Below are positions 24,647 to 31,992 of a stretch of 48,672 nucleotides of DNA, piece by piece. A model generated the notes under the pieces. That model searched no databases. It had not been told where the DNA came from and was given only the letters and a program-made list of their open reading frames with translations. The position numbers and the translations under genes were made by a program. The stretch comes from Solirubrobacterales bacterium (GTDB lineage: Bacteria > Actinomycetota > Thermoleophilia > Solirubrobacterales > Solirubrobacteraceae), in assembly GCA_019240655.1 (NCBI GenBank), contig JAFAXX010000070.1, positions 1 through 48,672 of the forward strand. The letters run 5' to 3'. The first letter of the stretch is position 1. Each line of letters opens with the position of its first letter.

Positions 24647-25795
24647 GTGAGCCCCATCGATCCCGGCCCCACCGCGGTTGGAACGTGGAGCGGCGGTCGC
24701 TTCATGCACTTTGGCGAGCCGCTCGACGACGAGCGCTTCCTCACCCTCATCGCCCCCGACGAGAACATCCGCACCGTGATCACCGCCGACGTGTACGGTG
24801 CCGGCGAGGCCGACCGGATGCTCGGGCGGGCGATCGCCGGTCATCCGCGCGAGCGGCTGTGCGTCGTCGGAGCCGTCGGCCACGACTTCTACGCGGGCGA
24901 ACGCGACGGCGCCCGCGGCTTTCCCCGCTTCACCGATTCGCGCCTGCGGGCGCCCGCGCAGTACGCCGATTACCTCCGCATGGCGACTGAGCGAAGCCTC
25001 GAGCGCTGTGGGGTCGACCGCTTCGATCTTCTGCTGCTGCACAACCCGGATCGGACCGGCTACACCAGCGAGGCGGTGTGGAGCGGCATGGCGGCCGTGC
25101 GCGAAGCGGGCCTGACCCGCCTGATCGGCGTCGCCCCCGGCCCGGCCAACGGATTCACGCTCGACCTGATCGACTGCCTCGAGCGCTTCGGCGCGGTGAT
25201 CGACTGGGCGATGATCATCTTCAACCCGCTCGAGCCCTGGCCGGGCGAGCTATGCCTCGGCGCCGCCGCGGCCGCGAAGGTGAAGGTGATCACGCGAGTG
25301 GTCGACTACGGCGGTCTGTTCTTCGACGATCTTCTGCCCGGGCAGGAACTGCTGCCCCGCGATCACCGGAGCTTCCGGCCCGCCGGGTGGATCGAGGCCG
25401 GCCGGGAGCGACTCGACGGAATGCGACCGATCGCCCGGCGCGCCGGGCTCACGATGATCCAGCTCGCCTGTCAGTGGAACCTCGCCCACGATCCCGTGGC
25501 CTGCGTGGTCCCGACGCTTATCCAGGAGGCCGGAGCCGCCGCCCGCCCGGTGGAGGACAAGCGCGCGGAGGTGGCGGCGCTGCCGGCCGAGATCCGGCTC
25601 GGGCCGGACGACGTCGAGGCCATCCGTTTACTCGGCGACAACACCGGCACCATGGCGCTCAAGGGCGCGAGCCCCGAGCACACCGGCGAAGAGCGGCCGG
25701 ATCGCTGGAGTCTCGACGAACGGCTCGCACTCGTCGCTCGCCGCTGGCGGATCGAGCCCGAGCGCGACCTCGCGCAGGCGGTCGCGCCGCTGTGA
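24647..25795 (+). CDS. Aldo/keto reductase
   Basis: About 382 residues with the AKR TIM-barrel pattern: RTVITADVYGAGEADRMLGR (strand 2 with the Asp/Tyr pair), RFDLLLLHNPDR, AVREAGLTRLIGVAPGPANG, FNPLEPWPGE and MIQLACQWNLAHDPVACVVP, the NADPH-binding end. It should reduce aldehydes or ketones with NADPH; the substrate is unknown. GTG 24647 is chosen, but GTG 24617 overlaps the previous stop (GTGA) and would couple it to the imuB operon. The last 17 codons plus stop are duplicated in tandem into the space before the next gene. Confidence 0.83.
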   Translation: MSPIDPGPTAVGTWSGGRFMHFGEPLDDERFLTLIAPDENIRTVITADVYGAGEADRMLGRAIAGHPRERLCVVGAVGHDFYAGERDGARGFPRFTDSRLRAPAQYADYLRMATERSLERCGVDRFDLLLLHNPDRTGYTSEAVWSGMAAVREAGLTRLIGVAPGPANGFTLDLIDCLERFGAVIDWAMIIFNPLEPWPGELCLGAAAAAKVKVITRVVDYGGLFFDDLLPGQELLPRDHRSFRPAGWIEAGRERLDGMRPIARRAGLTMIQLACQWNLAHDPVACVVPTLIQEAGAAARPVEDKRAEVAALPAEIRLGPDDVEAIRLLGDNTGTMALKGASPEHTGEERPDRWSLDERLALVARRWRIEPERDLAQAVAPL

Positions 25796-25849
25796 TCTGG
25801 CGGATCGAGCCCGAGCGCGACCTCGCGCAGGCGGTCGCTGCCCTGTGAG
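25744..25849. repeat. 53-bp tandem duplication of the aldo/keto reductase 3' end
   Basis: Copy 1 (25744-25796) contains the last codons and TGA of the reductase. Copy 2 (25797-25849) is identical for its first 42 bases, differs at about three positions near the end, and ends at the GTG start of the GFA gene. The TGTGA stop/start-like junction is present in both copies. The period is not a multiple of three. Confidence 0.95.
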
Positions 25850-26270
25850 CTCGCACAACCGTCACCTGACCGGCGGGTGCAATTGCGGGGCGGTTCGCTT
25901 CGAGGTGGCCGCGCCGCTCGTGTCCGCCAGCTACTGCCACTGCCGGCGCTGCCAGCGCCGTACCGGGACGGCGGCGTCGGCGAACGGGCGCACCGAGCCG
26001 GGTAGCTTCCGGGTCCTCACGGGGGAGGACCGCCTCCGCGCGTGGAAGCCGGAGGGCGGGTGGGAGAAGTGGTTCTGCGGCGATTGCGGGTCGGCGCTGT
26101 TCAGCCGTAGCCCCGAGGACGCCTCGCAGGTGGGCGTGCGTCTGGGCGCGCTCGACGACGATCCCGGCGTGCGCCCGGGCGCCCGGCAGTTCGTCGCCTA
26201 CGCCGCCCCCTGGGAGCCGATCCCCGACGACAACCTGCCCCGGTTCCCCGAGGGCCGCGTCGTCGACTAG
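25845..26270 (+). CDS. GFA family (CENP-V/Gfa-like) zinc protein
   Basis: A 141-residue protein with the family's cysteine pattern: GGCNCGAVRFEV, SYCHCRRCQRRTGTA and WFCGDCGSALFSR, binding one structural and one putative catalytic zinc. The family is named after glutathione-dependent formaldehyde-activating enzyme; most members are of unknown substrate and actinobacteria normally lack glutathione, so a thiol-adduct role is only a guess. GTG 25845 lies at the end of the duplicated 3' tail of the upstream reductase. A reductase beside a GFA protein within an SOS-associated region could suggest aldehyde detoxification (inference). Confidence 0.88.
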   Translation: MSSHNRHLTGGCNCGAVRFEVAAPLVSASYCHCRRCQRRTGTAASANGRTEPGSFRVLTGEDRLRAWKPEGGWEKWFCGDCGSALFSRSPEDASQVGVRLGALDDDPGVRPGARQFVAYAAPWEPIPDDNLPRFPEGRVVD

Positions 26271-26303
26271 CGCATCGTGAACCGCGCGCCTTCGGAGAGC
26301 AGG

Positions 26304-26954
26304 CTAGTCGTGTTCTTCCTCTCGCCGGTTCCCGTTTCTGTGGGCTCCTGGCACTGACCGGTGGTCACCAGACGCCTTGGTGACGTCGTAAACGAGTTGG
26401 CTTTTGGTCAGGTTGGTCGGTTTCTTGACCCCGAGCGTCGCCGCCAGCACCACTAGCTCCTGTCGCGTGCGACAGCCGAGGCTTCCGCCGCTGAGCTGCC
26501 ATTCCTGGTCGCCGGCTGGGCGTCGGCTGACCGCTTGCCGCTCAGCCTCACCGTTTAGTTCGAGCGCGCGATCGGTGACCTGCCCCCAGCAGCTTGGGTC
26601 GTGCGATCTGCTCGCGGGCGCCTGCGCCTCGTCCACGAGCCGCCTCGCCTCAATCAGCTTCCTCGCCGCCTCCTTGACCCGCTGGCGGGCTCTCCGCTTT
26701 GCCGCCACCGCCTCGCGCAGAGCCGCTTCGGTCTCGCGATCGACTTCCGCCCGAAGGTGCCGCTGCGCTTGCTCCAGTTCTCTGAGCCGGGCCTGACCTC
26801 GCTCGGCTACCTGGCGGGCATATTCACAGCAGGCCTTGGCTTCACGTGCGGCGTGCATGGCCCGATCGTCGGCCTCCCATCCGCAATCCTCGACCGGCGC
26901 GGCGTCGGTCGAGGGCTGCTCATGGAGATTCGTGCTTGCTCGCGCTTCCGACAT
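26304..26954 (-). CDS. Coiled-coil protein with C-terminal Rho_N/SAP-like segment
   Basis: A 216-residue protein. Residues about 35-110 are a long charged, Ala/Glu/Arg-rich coiled coil (RQVAERGQARLRELEQAQRH and onward). The C-terminal part CRTRQELVVLAATLGVKKPT then LTKSQLVYDVTKAS matches the helix-extended-helix pattern of Rho_N/SAP-like nucleic-acid-binding domains. Base composition is lower in GC than in the neighbours, hinting at transfer or relaxed codon choice. It lies antisense to the surrounding SOS genes, and a TATACT hexamer sits upstream. The function is unknown; DNA binding is an inference. Confidence 0.6.
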   Translation of the reverse strand: MSEARASTNLHEQPSTDAAPVEDCGWEADDRAMHAAREAKACCEYARQVAERGQARLRELEQAQRHLRAEVDRETEAALREAVAAKRRARQRVKEAARKLIEARRLVDEAQAPASRSHDPSCWGQVTDRALELNGEAERQAVSRRPAGDQEWQLSGGSLGCRTRQELVVLAATLGVKKPTNLTKSQLVYDVTKASGDHRSVPGAHRNGNRREEEHD

Positions 26955-26981
26955 GAATCTCAGCCCCTCGCTCTAGGCAAC

Positions 26982-26987
26982 AGTATA
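26982..26987 (-). promoter_or_regulatory. Possible -10 hexamer for the coiled-coil gene
   Basis: Read on the minus strand, this is TATACT, within an unusually AT-rich stretch (gtatatac) 28 bases before the start codon at 26954. No convincing -35 is visible. The remaining bases up to the dnaE2 LexA box hold no gene that I can support. Confidence 0.35.
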
Positions 26988-27056
26988 TACGTTTGAGACA
27001 ATAGCATCTCACATTGGGACCGTAGAGACCCGACTTGTATCCCGGGGAATCGAGTG

Positions 27057-27070
27057 CGAACATATGTTCG
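27057..27070 (+). promoter_or_regulatory. LexA (SOS) box overlapping the dnaE2 start
   Basis: CGAACATATGTTCG is a perfect 14-bp palindrome with the actinobacterial LexA arms. It contains the ATG at 27064 and its last base is the first base of the alternative start GTG 27070. LexA bound here would sit on the translation start region. No Shine-Dalgarno sequence can be placed between box and either start. Confidence 0.9.
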
Positions 27071-30000
27071 TGGCCGGGTACGTCGAGCTTCACTGCCACT
27101 CCGCGTTCTCGTTCCTGGATGGGGCGTCGCTGCCGGACGAGCTGGTTCCGGCCGCGCTCGAGCTCGGCTACCGGGCGCTGGCGCTGACCGACCACAACTC
27201 GGTCTCGGGATCGATGGAATTCGCCGTTACCGCGCGGGCCCTCGGGCTGCGACCGATCCACGGCGCGGAGATCGACCTCTCCGACGGCCGGCATCTCACC
27301 CTGCTGGTGCATGACGCCGACGGCTGGTCGAACCTGTGCCGGATCCTCACCCGGGCGCACGCCCACACGCGCGAGAAGCCGGGGCCACCCACGCTTCCGT
27401 TCGTCGCTCTGGAAACGGTCCTCGAGCATGCCGGCGGTCTCGTCTGCCTGAGCGGCTGCGCCCGACGCGGGGTCCACGACGAGCCGACCGTGCGCCGGCT
27501 GCTCGAGGCGTTCGGGCCCGAGCGGCTGAGGATCGAGCTCCAGCGGCCGTTCCAGCGGGACGACCGCGCGCGCAACCGCCGGCTGGCCGCCCTGGCGGGG
27601 CGGCTCGGACTCGCCTGCGTGGCCACGGGCAACGTCCACGCCCACACACGCGCCCGGGCGCCGCTTCAGGACGCGCTCGTGGCGATCCGCCTGCATACCA
27701 CGCTGGATGCCTCCGAGCCCGAGCGGCGCGGCAACTTCAGCCACGTGCTCGCCCCGCCGGAGGCGATGGCGGCCCGGTTCCCCGAGCATCCCGACGCCGT
27801 GGCGGAGACCGAGCGGCTGGCCGAGAGCCTGCGCTTCTCGCTCACCAGCGATCTCGGCTACCGCTACCCGGGGGCGGACGACGAACGCGCTATGCGGCAG
27901 CTCGGCGAGCTCTGCCGGCACCGGCTGCACGAGCGGTACGGAGGCAGCAGCGCGGGCGTGCGGGACACCGCCCAGGCGCGCCTGCAGGAGGAGCTGCGGA
28001 TCATCGAGGCGCTCGACCTGCCCGGGTTCTTCCTCCTCCACCACGATCTGCTCGAGCTCGCCCGCGAGGTCGCGGTCGAGGTGCGCGGACCGCACACCGC
28101 CCGCGCGCTGCTGCCGCCCGGGCGGGGACGGGGCTCGAGCGTCTCCTCGATCGTCTGCTACCTCACCGGGCTCTCCCACGTCGACCCGATCGCCACCGAG
28201 CTCCTGATCGGCCGGTTCCTGAACGAGGAGCTGACCGCGCTGCCCGACATCGACCTCGACTTTCCCCGGGACATCCGGGAGAAGCTGATCCCGCGCATCC
28301 ACGAGCGCTACGGGCACGACCGCTCGGCGCTGGTCGCCGCCTTCCCCACCTACCGCGCCCGCGGCGCGATCCGCGAGCTCGGCAAGGCGCTGGGGCTCCC
28401 ACCGGGTGAGATCGAGCGGGTGGCGCGCGGGAGCGAGGGCTGGGACGCGCGGCGAGTGGGGGACGACATCGAGGCGGCGTTCGGCGCGCACCCCGGCACG
28501 AGCGCGCAGCACGCATCCGGCCGCTGGGCCTGGCTGGTTCGCCTCGCCGCCGAGGCGCACGGGCTCCCCCGCCACCTCTCTCAGCACTCCGGCGGGATGA
28601 TCGTCGCCACCCGTCCGCTCGTCGACTGCTGCCCGATCGTGCCGGCGGCGATGGAGGGGCGCCAGATCGTCCAGTGGGACAAGGACTCCTGCTCGGACGC
28701 CGGCTTTCTGAAGATCGACCTGCTCGGGCTCGGCATGCTCTCCGCCGTCGAGCGCGCGGTCGAGCTGATCTCGCGGACCCGCGGCGAGCGCATCGACCTT
28801 TCGACGATCCCCTATGACGACCCGGCCACCTACCGGGCGATCCAGGCGGCCGACACCACCGGCGTGTTCCAGATCGAGAGCCGCGCCCAGATGCAGTCGC
28901 TCTACCGCACTCGGCCGGAGACCCTCCAGGACATCACGATCCAGGTGGCGATCGTGCGGCCCGGCCCGATCCAGGGCGGCGCGGTCAACCCGTACATCGC
29001 CCGCCGCCAGCGCCTGCGGGTCGATCCCGACTATCAGGTCCCCTACGAGCATCCCTCGCTCGAGCCGGTGCTCCGCGAGACGCTCGGCACGATCATCTTC
29101 CAGGATCAGGTGCTGGAGGTGGCGATCGCCTTCGCGGGCTTCTCGCCGGGCGAGGCCGAGGGATTGCGGCGGGCGATGAGCCGCAAGCGCTCAGAGGCGG
29201 CGATCGAGGCCTACCACAAGCGCTTCGTCGCCGGGGCGAGGCGCCGCCACGGCGTCGACGAGGCGACGGCCGAGCGCGTGTTCTCGATGATCCAGGGCTT
29301 CTCTGGCTTCGGCTTTCCCAAGGCCCACGGCGCGGCGTTCGGGTTGCTCGCCTATCAGTCGACGTGGTTGCGCGTCCACTACGGCCCCGAGTTCCTGTGC
29401 TCGCTGCTGAACGAACAGCCGATGGGCTTCTATCCCCCCGACGCGCTGGTCCACGAAGCGCAGCGGCGGGGGATCGAGGTGCTGGCGCCCGACGTCAACC
29501 GCAGCCAGGCCGAATGCGACCTCGACGAGCAGGGCCGGGTCCGCATCGGGCTCGGCTACGTCCGCAGCGTCCGCGAGCAGGAGGTCAACGACCTGGTCGC
29601 CGCACGAGAGCGAGGAGGGCGCTTCCGCAGCCTGTCCGACCTGGCCTCGCGTTCGGGCTCGAGCGCTCCCTCGCTCGAGCTGCTGGCCTGGTCGGGAGCG
29701 TGCGATTCGCTCGTGCCGCCGGCGACCCTTCCCGGGTCGGCGCGCCGTATCGCCCTGTGGCAGCTCGGTGTCGCCACGCCGGGGCGGAAGGTCCCCGGCG
29801 GCACGCAGCTGGCGCTGCCGCTCGATCTCCCGGCGCCGCCCGCGCTCACCGGCCTCTCCGACTGGGAGACGATGCTGGCCGACTACGGAACCATGGGCCT
29901 GACCGCCCGCGCTCATCCCCTCGCCCTGCTGCGCGAGCGCCTGCCGGCGGATGCGGTGCGCAGCTGCGACCTCGCGACCCTGCCCCACGGAACGCGGGTG

Positions 30001-30375
30001 CGGGTGGGAGGCCTCGTGGTCGCCCGCCAGCGGCCGGGAACGGCCAACGGGATCGTCTTCGTGCTGCTCGAGGACGAGCGGGGGACGATCAACCTGATCG
30101 TCCCGGCCAGGCTCTACGAGAGCCATCGCCTGATCGTGAGGACCGAGCCGCTGATGCTGGCCGACGGCAAGCTCGAGCGCCTCCCCGCCGCCGACGGCGC
30201 GATCAGCGTGCTGGTCGACCGCGTCGACTCGATCGCCGCGCCGGATCGCCTCATCGCCGAGGTCAAGGACTTCTCGATGCTCGACGAACGCGAGCGCGCG
30301 CGGCGAGAGGAGGCCGACGACTTCCGCGCCGTCGCCCCGCCGGTGATGAGCTTCGCGTCGGGGCGGCGGCGGTGA
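27064..30375 (+). CDS. dnaE2: Error-prone DNA polymerase III alpha homologue
   Basis: About 1,103 residues, slightly shorter than replicative DnaE, as usual for DnaE2/ImuC. It begins with the PHP domain (YVELHCHSAFSFLDGASLPD). The polymerase core shows ALPDIDLDFPRDIREKLIPR (catalytic Asp pair), DAGFLKIDLLGLGML (third Asp) and GAAFGLLAYQSTWLR. A C-terminal helix-hairpin-helix and OB fold follow (VRVGGLVVARQRPGTANGIV). It performs SOS translesion synthesis with ImuB. Start ATG 27064 lies inside the LexA box; GTG 27070 is as good. The last codons are included in a four-copy tandem repeat that continues past the stop. Confidence 0.95.
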   Translation: MFVAGYVELHCHSAFSFLDGASLPDELVPAALELGYRALALTDHNSVSGSMEFAVTARALGLRPIHGAEIDLSDGRHLTLLVHDADGWSNLCRILTRAHAHTREKPGPPTLPFVALETVLEHAGGLVCLSGCARRGVHDEPTVRRLLEAFGPERLRIELQRPFQRDDRARNRRLAALAGRLGLACVATGNVHAHTRARAPLQDALVAIRLHTTLDASEPERRGNFSHVLAPPEAMAARFPEHPDAVAETERLAESLRFSLTSDLGYRYPGADDERAMRQLGELCRHRLHERYGGSSAGVRDTAQARLQEELRIIEALDLPGFFLLHHDLLELAREVAVEVRGPHTARALLPPGRGRGSSVSSIVCYLTGLSHVDPIATELLIGRFLNEELTALPDIDLDFPRDIREKLIPRIHERYGHDRSALVAAFPTYRARGAIRELGKALGLPPGEIERVARGSEGWDARRVGDDIEAAFGAHPGTSAQHASGRWAWLVRLAAEAHGLPRHLSQHSGGMIVATRPLVDCCPIVPAAMEGRQIVQWDKDSCSDAGFLKIDLLGLGMLSAVERAVELISRTRGERIDLSTIPYDDPATYRAIQAADTTGVFQIESRAQMQSLYRTRPETLQDITIQVAIVRPGPIQGGAVNPYIARRQRLRVDPDYQVPYEHPSLEPVLRETLGTIIFQDQVLEVAIAFAGFSPGEAEGLRRAMSRKRSEAAIEAYHKRFVAGARRRHGVDEATAERVFSMIQGFSGFGFPKAHGAAFGLLAYQSTWLRVHYGPEFLCSLLNEQPMGFYPPDALVHEAQRRGIEVLAPDVNRSQAECDLDEQGRVRIGLGYVRSVREQEVNDLVAARERGGRFRSLSDLASRSGSSAPSLELLAWSGACDSLVPPATLPGSARRIALWQLGVATPGRKVPGGTQLALPLDLPAPPALTGLSDWETMLADYGTMGLTARAHPLALLRERLPADAVRSCDLATLPHGTRVRVGGLVVARQRPGTANGIVFVLLEDERGTINLIVPARLYESHRLIVRTEPLMLADGKLERLPAADGAISVLVDRVDSIAAPDRLIAEVKDFSMLDERERARREEADDFRAVAPPVMSFASGRRR

Positions 30376-30455
30376 TGTGCTCGCGTCGGGGCGGCGGCGG
30401 CGATGAGCTTCGCGGGGCGCCGGCGGTGATGAGCTTCGCGGGGCGCCGGCGGTGA
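30342..30455. repeat. Degenerate 26-29-bp tandem repeat at the dnaE2 3' end
   Basis: Units starting ggtgatgagcttcgcg or a variant begin at 30342, 30371, 30399 and 30425, with the start of a fifth at 30451. Spacings are 29, 28, 26 and 26 bp. Unit 1 encodes the last residues of DnaE2; the stop TGA is formed at the start of unit 2; the others fill the gap before the cytochrome gene. Units 3 and 4 share the change to ggggcgccggc, showing successive duplication. Confidence 0.93.
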
Positions 30456-30480
30456 ACCCCGTCCGGGCGCGCCGCGCGAT

Positions 30481-31026
30481 ATGGTGCGCGCGCACGTGCT
30501 TGGCATAGTCCTCTTCGTCGCCTTCTGGGTGCTCCTCGCGCTCGGTGTGTTCTTCATCGCCGCGCGCGGCGGGCTCGGCGGCGCGCGTCAGACCCTGCAG
30601 ACGCAGACCTATAGAGGCCGGCGGGCGATGGCGGTGGGCCTGGTGATCCTCTACATCGCGTTCGGGATCGCCATCCCGCTCATCTTCCTGAACGGAAACC
30701 ACGCCAACGCCAGCGGGCAGATCGGAGGGATCACGCTGACCGCCGCCGACAAGGAGGGCCGGACGCTGTTCGGGGAGAAGTGCGCCCTCTGCCACACGCT
30801 CGCCGCCGCCAACGCCGTCGGCAAGGTCGGCCCGAATCTCGACATGCTGAGGCCGCCCGCCTCGCTGGTCCTCAACACGATCAACAACGGCTGCCTTCCG
30901 AACCCGCCGCCGGGGCAGACCGCGCAGGCGTGCCTTGGCAACGGGGTGATGCCCTCCGGGATCCTCCAGGGTCGCCAGGCCCAGCAGGTCGCTGCATTCG
31001 TCGGCAAGGTCGCCGGTCGCGAGTAG
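30481..31026 (+). CDS. Membrane-anchored c-type cytochrome
   Basis: A 181-residue protein with two hydrophobic helices (VLGIVLFVAFWVLLALGVFF and VGLVILYIAFGIAIPLIFL), then a cytochrome c domain: CALCH haem-binding motif, GPNLD and the methionine ligand region NGVMPSGIL. It should carry electrons on the outer face of the cytoplasmic membrane. The two Cys in NGCLPNPPPGQTAQACLG could form a disulfide. The partner oxidase or reductase is not in the window. The 3' end (FVGKVAGRE and stop) is repeated in tandem downstream. Confidence 0.87.
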   Translation: MVRAHVLGIVLFVAFWVLLALGVFFIAARGGLGGARQTLQTQTYRGRRAMAVGLVILYIAFGIAIPLIFLNGNHANASGQIGGITLTAADKEGRTLFGEKCALCHTLAAANAVGKVGPNLDMLRPPASLVLNTINNGCLPNPPPGQTAQACLGNGVMPSGILQGRQAQQVAAFVGKVAGRE

Positions 31027-31140
31027 CGGCCGCGTTCCTCGGCAAAGCCTCGGTCGTCAGTAGCGGCCGCGTCCTCGGCAAGGTCGCGTCTTAAGTAACG
31101 GCCGCGTGCCTCGGCAGAGTCGCCGTCGCGAGCAGCCCGC
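31001..31140. repeat. 36-38-bp tandem repeat at the cytochrome c 3' end
   Basis: Four units begin tcggca at 31001, 31039, 31075 and 31111 (spacings 38, 36, 36). Unit 1 is the end of the cytochrome gene with its stop TAG. Units 2 and 3 keep the stop triplet followed by cggccgcg (TAGCGGCCGCG, TAACGGCCGCG), and unit 4 is more diverged and runs into a terminator hairpin. Unit interiors have drifted more than the stop region. Confidence 0.93.
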
Positions 31141-31154
31141 AATCTGCGGGCTTT
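31134..31154 (+). terminator. Intrinsic terminator after the cytochrome tail repeats
   Basis: AGCCCGCA (31134-31141), loop ATC, TGCGGGCT (31145-31152): a perfect 8-bp stem followed by TT. The left arm lies in the last repeat unit, so the whole repeat array should be transcribed with the cytochrome gene. Confidence 0.65.
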
Positions 31155-31358
31155 GATGCGGTCGTGGGAGTGCCGGCGCCCCCAGGGCCGGTTAGCATTT
31201 CGCTACTGCAAAGCCGAGTTCCGTCCCGACGATCGCCGGTCGCGCGGGCGGAAGCGGGGACCTCGAGTTGTCGGGTCAATCACTCGACGTGTAGCGCCGC
31301 TCGTTCGGGCGAGCCCGCCAGCCGAGCCCGTAGGCATCGAGAGAAGAGGGATTGACGG
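31155..31358. other. Intergenic region without a supported gene
   Basis: Together with the repeats before it, this is a gene-free stretch of about 330 bases. Past the terminator it contains an AT-richer spot at about 31190-31207 (ggttagcatttcgctact), possibly promoter DNA for the small membrane protein, and ends in the purine-rich gagaagaggg at about 31341-31350. Short open frames here have no convincing protein character. Confidence 0.4.
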
Positions 31359-31760
31359 GTGCGCCGGTCGGGCAGGTCGCTGCCGCCAGCGGCAATCTGG
31401 CTGGATGGTTCGTGGGAGGACTCGCCGCCGCGCCGGTCGGTCGGGGCCGATGAGCCGCGCCCTGCCCGGTCCGTGGCCGAGCGGCGCACGGTGGTCATCC
31501 ACGGCCGCGGCGCCGAGCGTGACCTGGACTTCACCGCGGCGCCATCCCGGCACCGGTCCCCGCGCCGGGCGCACCCGCGCTCCGGCTTCCGGCCCGACCG
31601 CGCCGCGATGTGGGCCGTGCTCCTCGGCCTCCTGCTCGTGGTGATTGCGGCGGCGAGTGCGCATGCCACCCTCCGCACCCAGCTCACCCTGACCCGTCCT
31701 GCCCCGGCGCTCGGCAGCACTCCCCAGCTCCCGGCCGCCATCCCGCGTCCCCGCGCCTGA
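31359..31760 (+). CDS. Small single-pass membrane protein, hypothetical
   Basis: A 133-residue frame: a basic, Arg/Pro-rich N-terminus with RRTVVIHGRGAERDLDF, then RSGFRPDRAAMWAVLLGLLL continuing into a single transmembrane helix, and a short extracytoplasmic Pro-rich tail. The pattern of a basic tail, 'PDRxAxWAV', one helix and AxSAHA recalls small Solirubrobacterales membrane proteins of unknown role (from memory). GTG 31359 has GAGAAGAGGG nine bases upstream. No function can be assigned. Confidence 0.5.
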   Translation: MRRSGRSLPPAAIWLDGSWEDSPPRRSVGADEPRPARSVAERRTVVIHGRGAERDLDFTAAPSRHRSPRRAHPRSGFRPDRAAMWAVLLGLLLVVIAAASAHATLRTQLTLTRPAPALGSTPQLPAAIPRPRA

Positions 31761-31893
31761 TTCCGCCGGTGGCCCTCGAGGACCGGCGTCCTTACGGAAC
31801 CCCGAAGGCGCGCTGAGCCTTTGTTTATCCACGGACGTATAAGGGGAAGAGGCGGGTGGCGCTGACGGGGGCACTCGCCGAATCACGAATCAC

Positions 31894-31922
31894 TTGTGCG
31901 CGCTGCGCGGTCGATCTAGACT
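31894..31922 (+). promoter_or_regulatory. Predicted sigma-70-type promoter for the carboxymuconolactone decarboxylase-like gene
   Basis: TTGTGC (31894-31899), 17-bp spacer, TAGACT (31917-31922). Arms AGACT (31918-31922) and AGTCT (31938-31942) flank the expected transcription start and could be an operator. The stretch before it contains a possible stem GGCGGGTG/CACTCGCC (31851-31879) and the direct repeat gaatcac. A single DnaA-box-like TTATCCACG at about 31834 stands alone. Confidence 0.45.
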
Positions 31923-31992
31923 TATCAAGCGTAAGCGAGTCTTGAAAATGAAGGACAACAGCGCGCGCCTTCGAAAAGACCTGGTGGCCACG

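Noticed and set aside
30342-31140. The repeat arrays as a CRISPR
   Set aside because: Units are directly adjacent with no unique spacers, unit lengths vary, and each array derives from the end of the gene before it.
31834-31842. DnaA-box-like TTATCCACG, possible replication origin
   Set aside because: It is a single imperfect site with no cluster, no AT-rich unwinding region and no dnaA, dnaN or parAB genes nearby.
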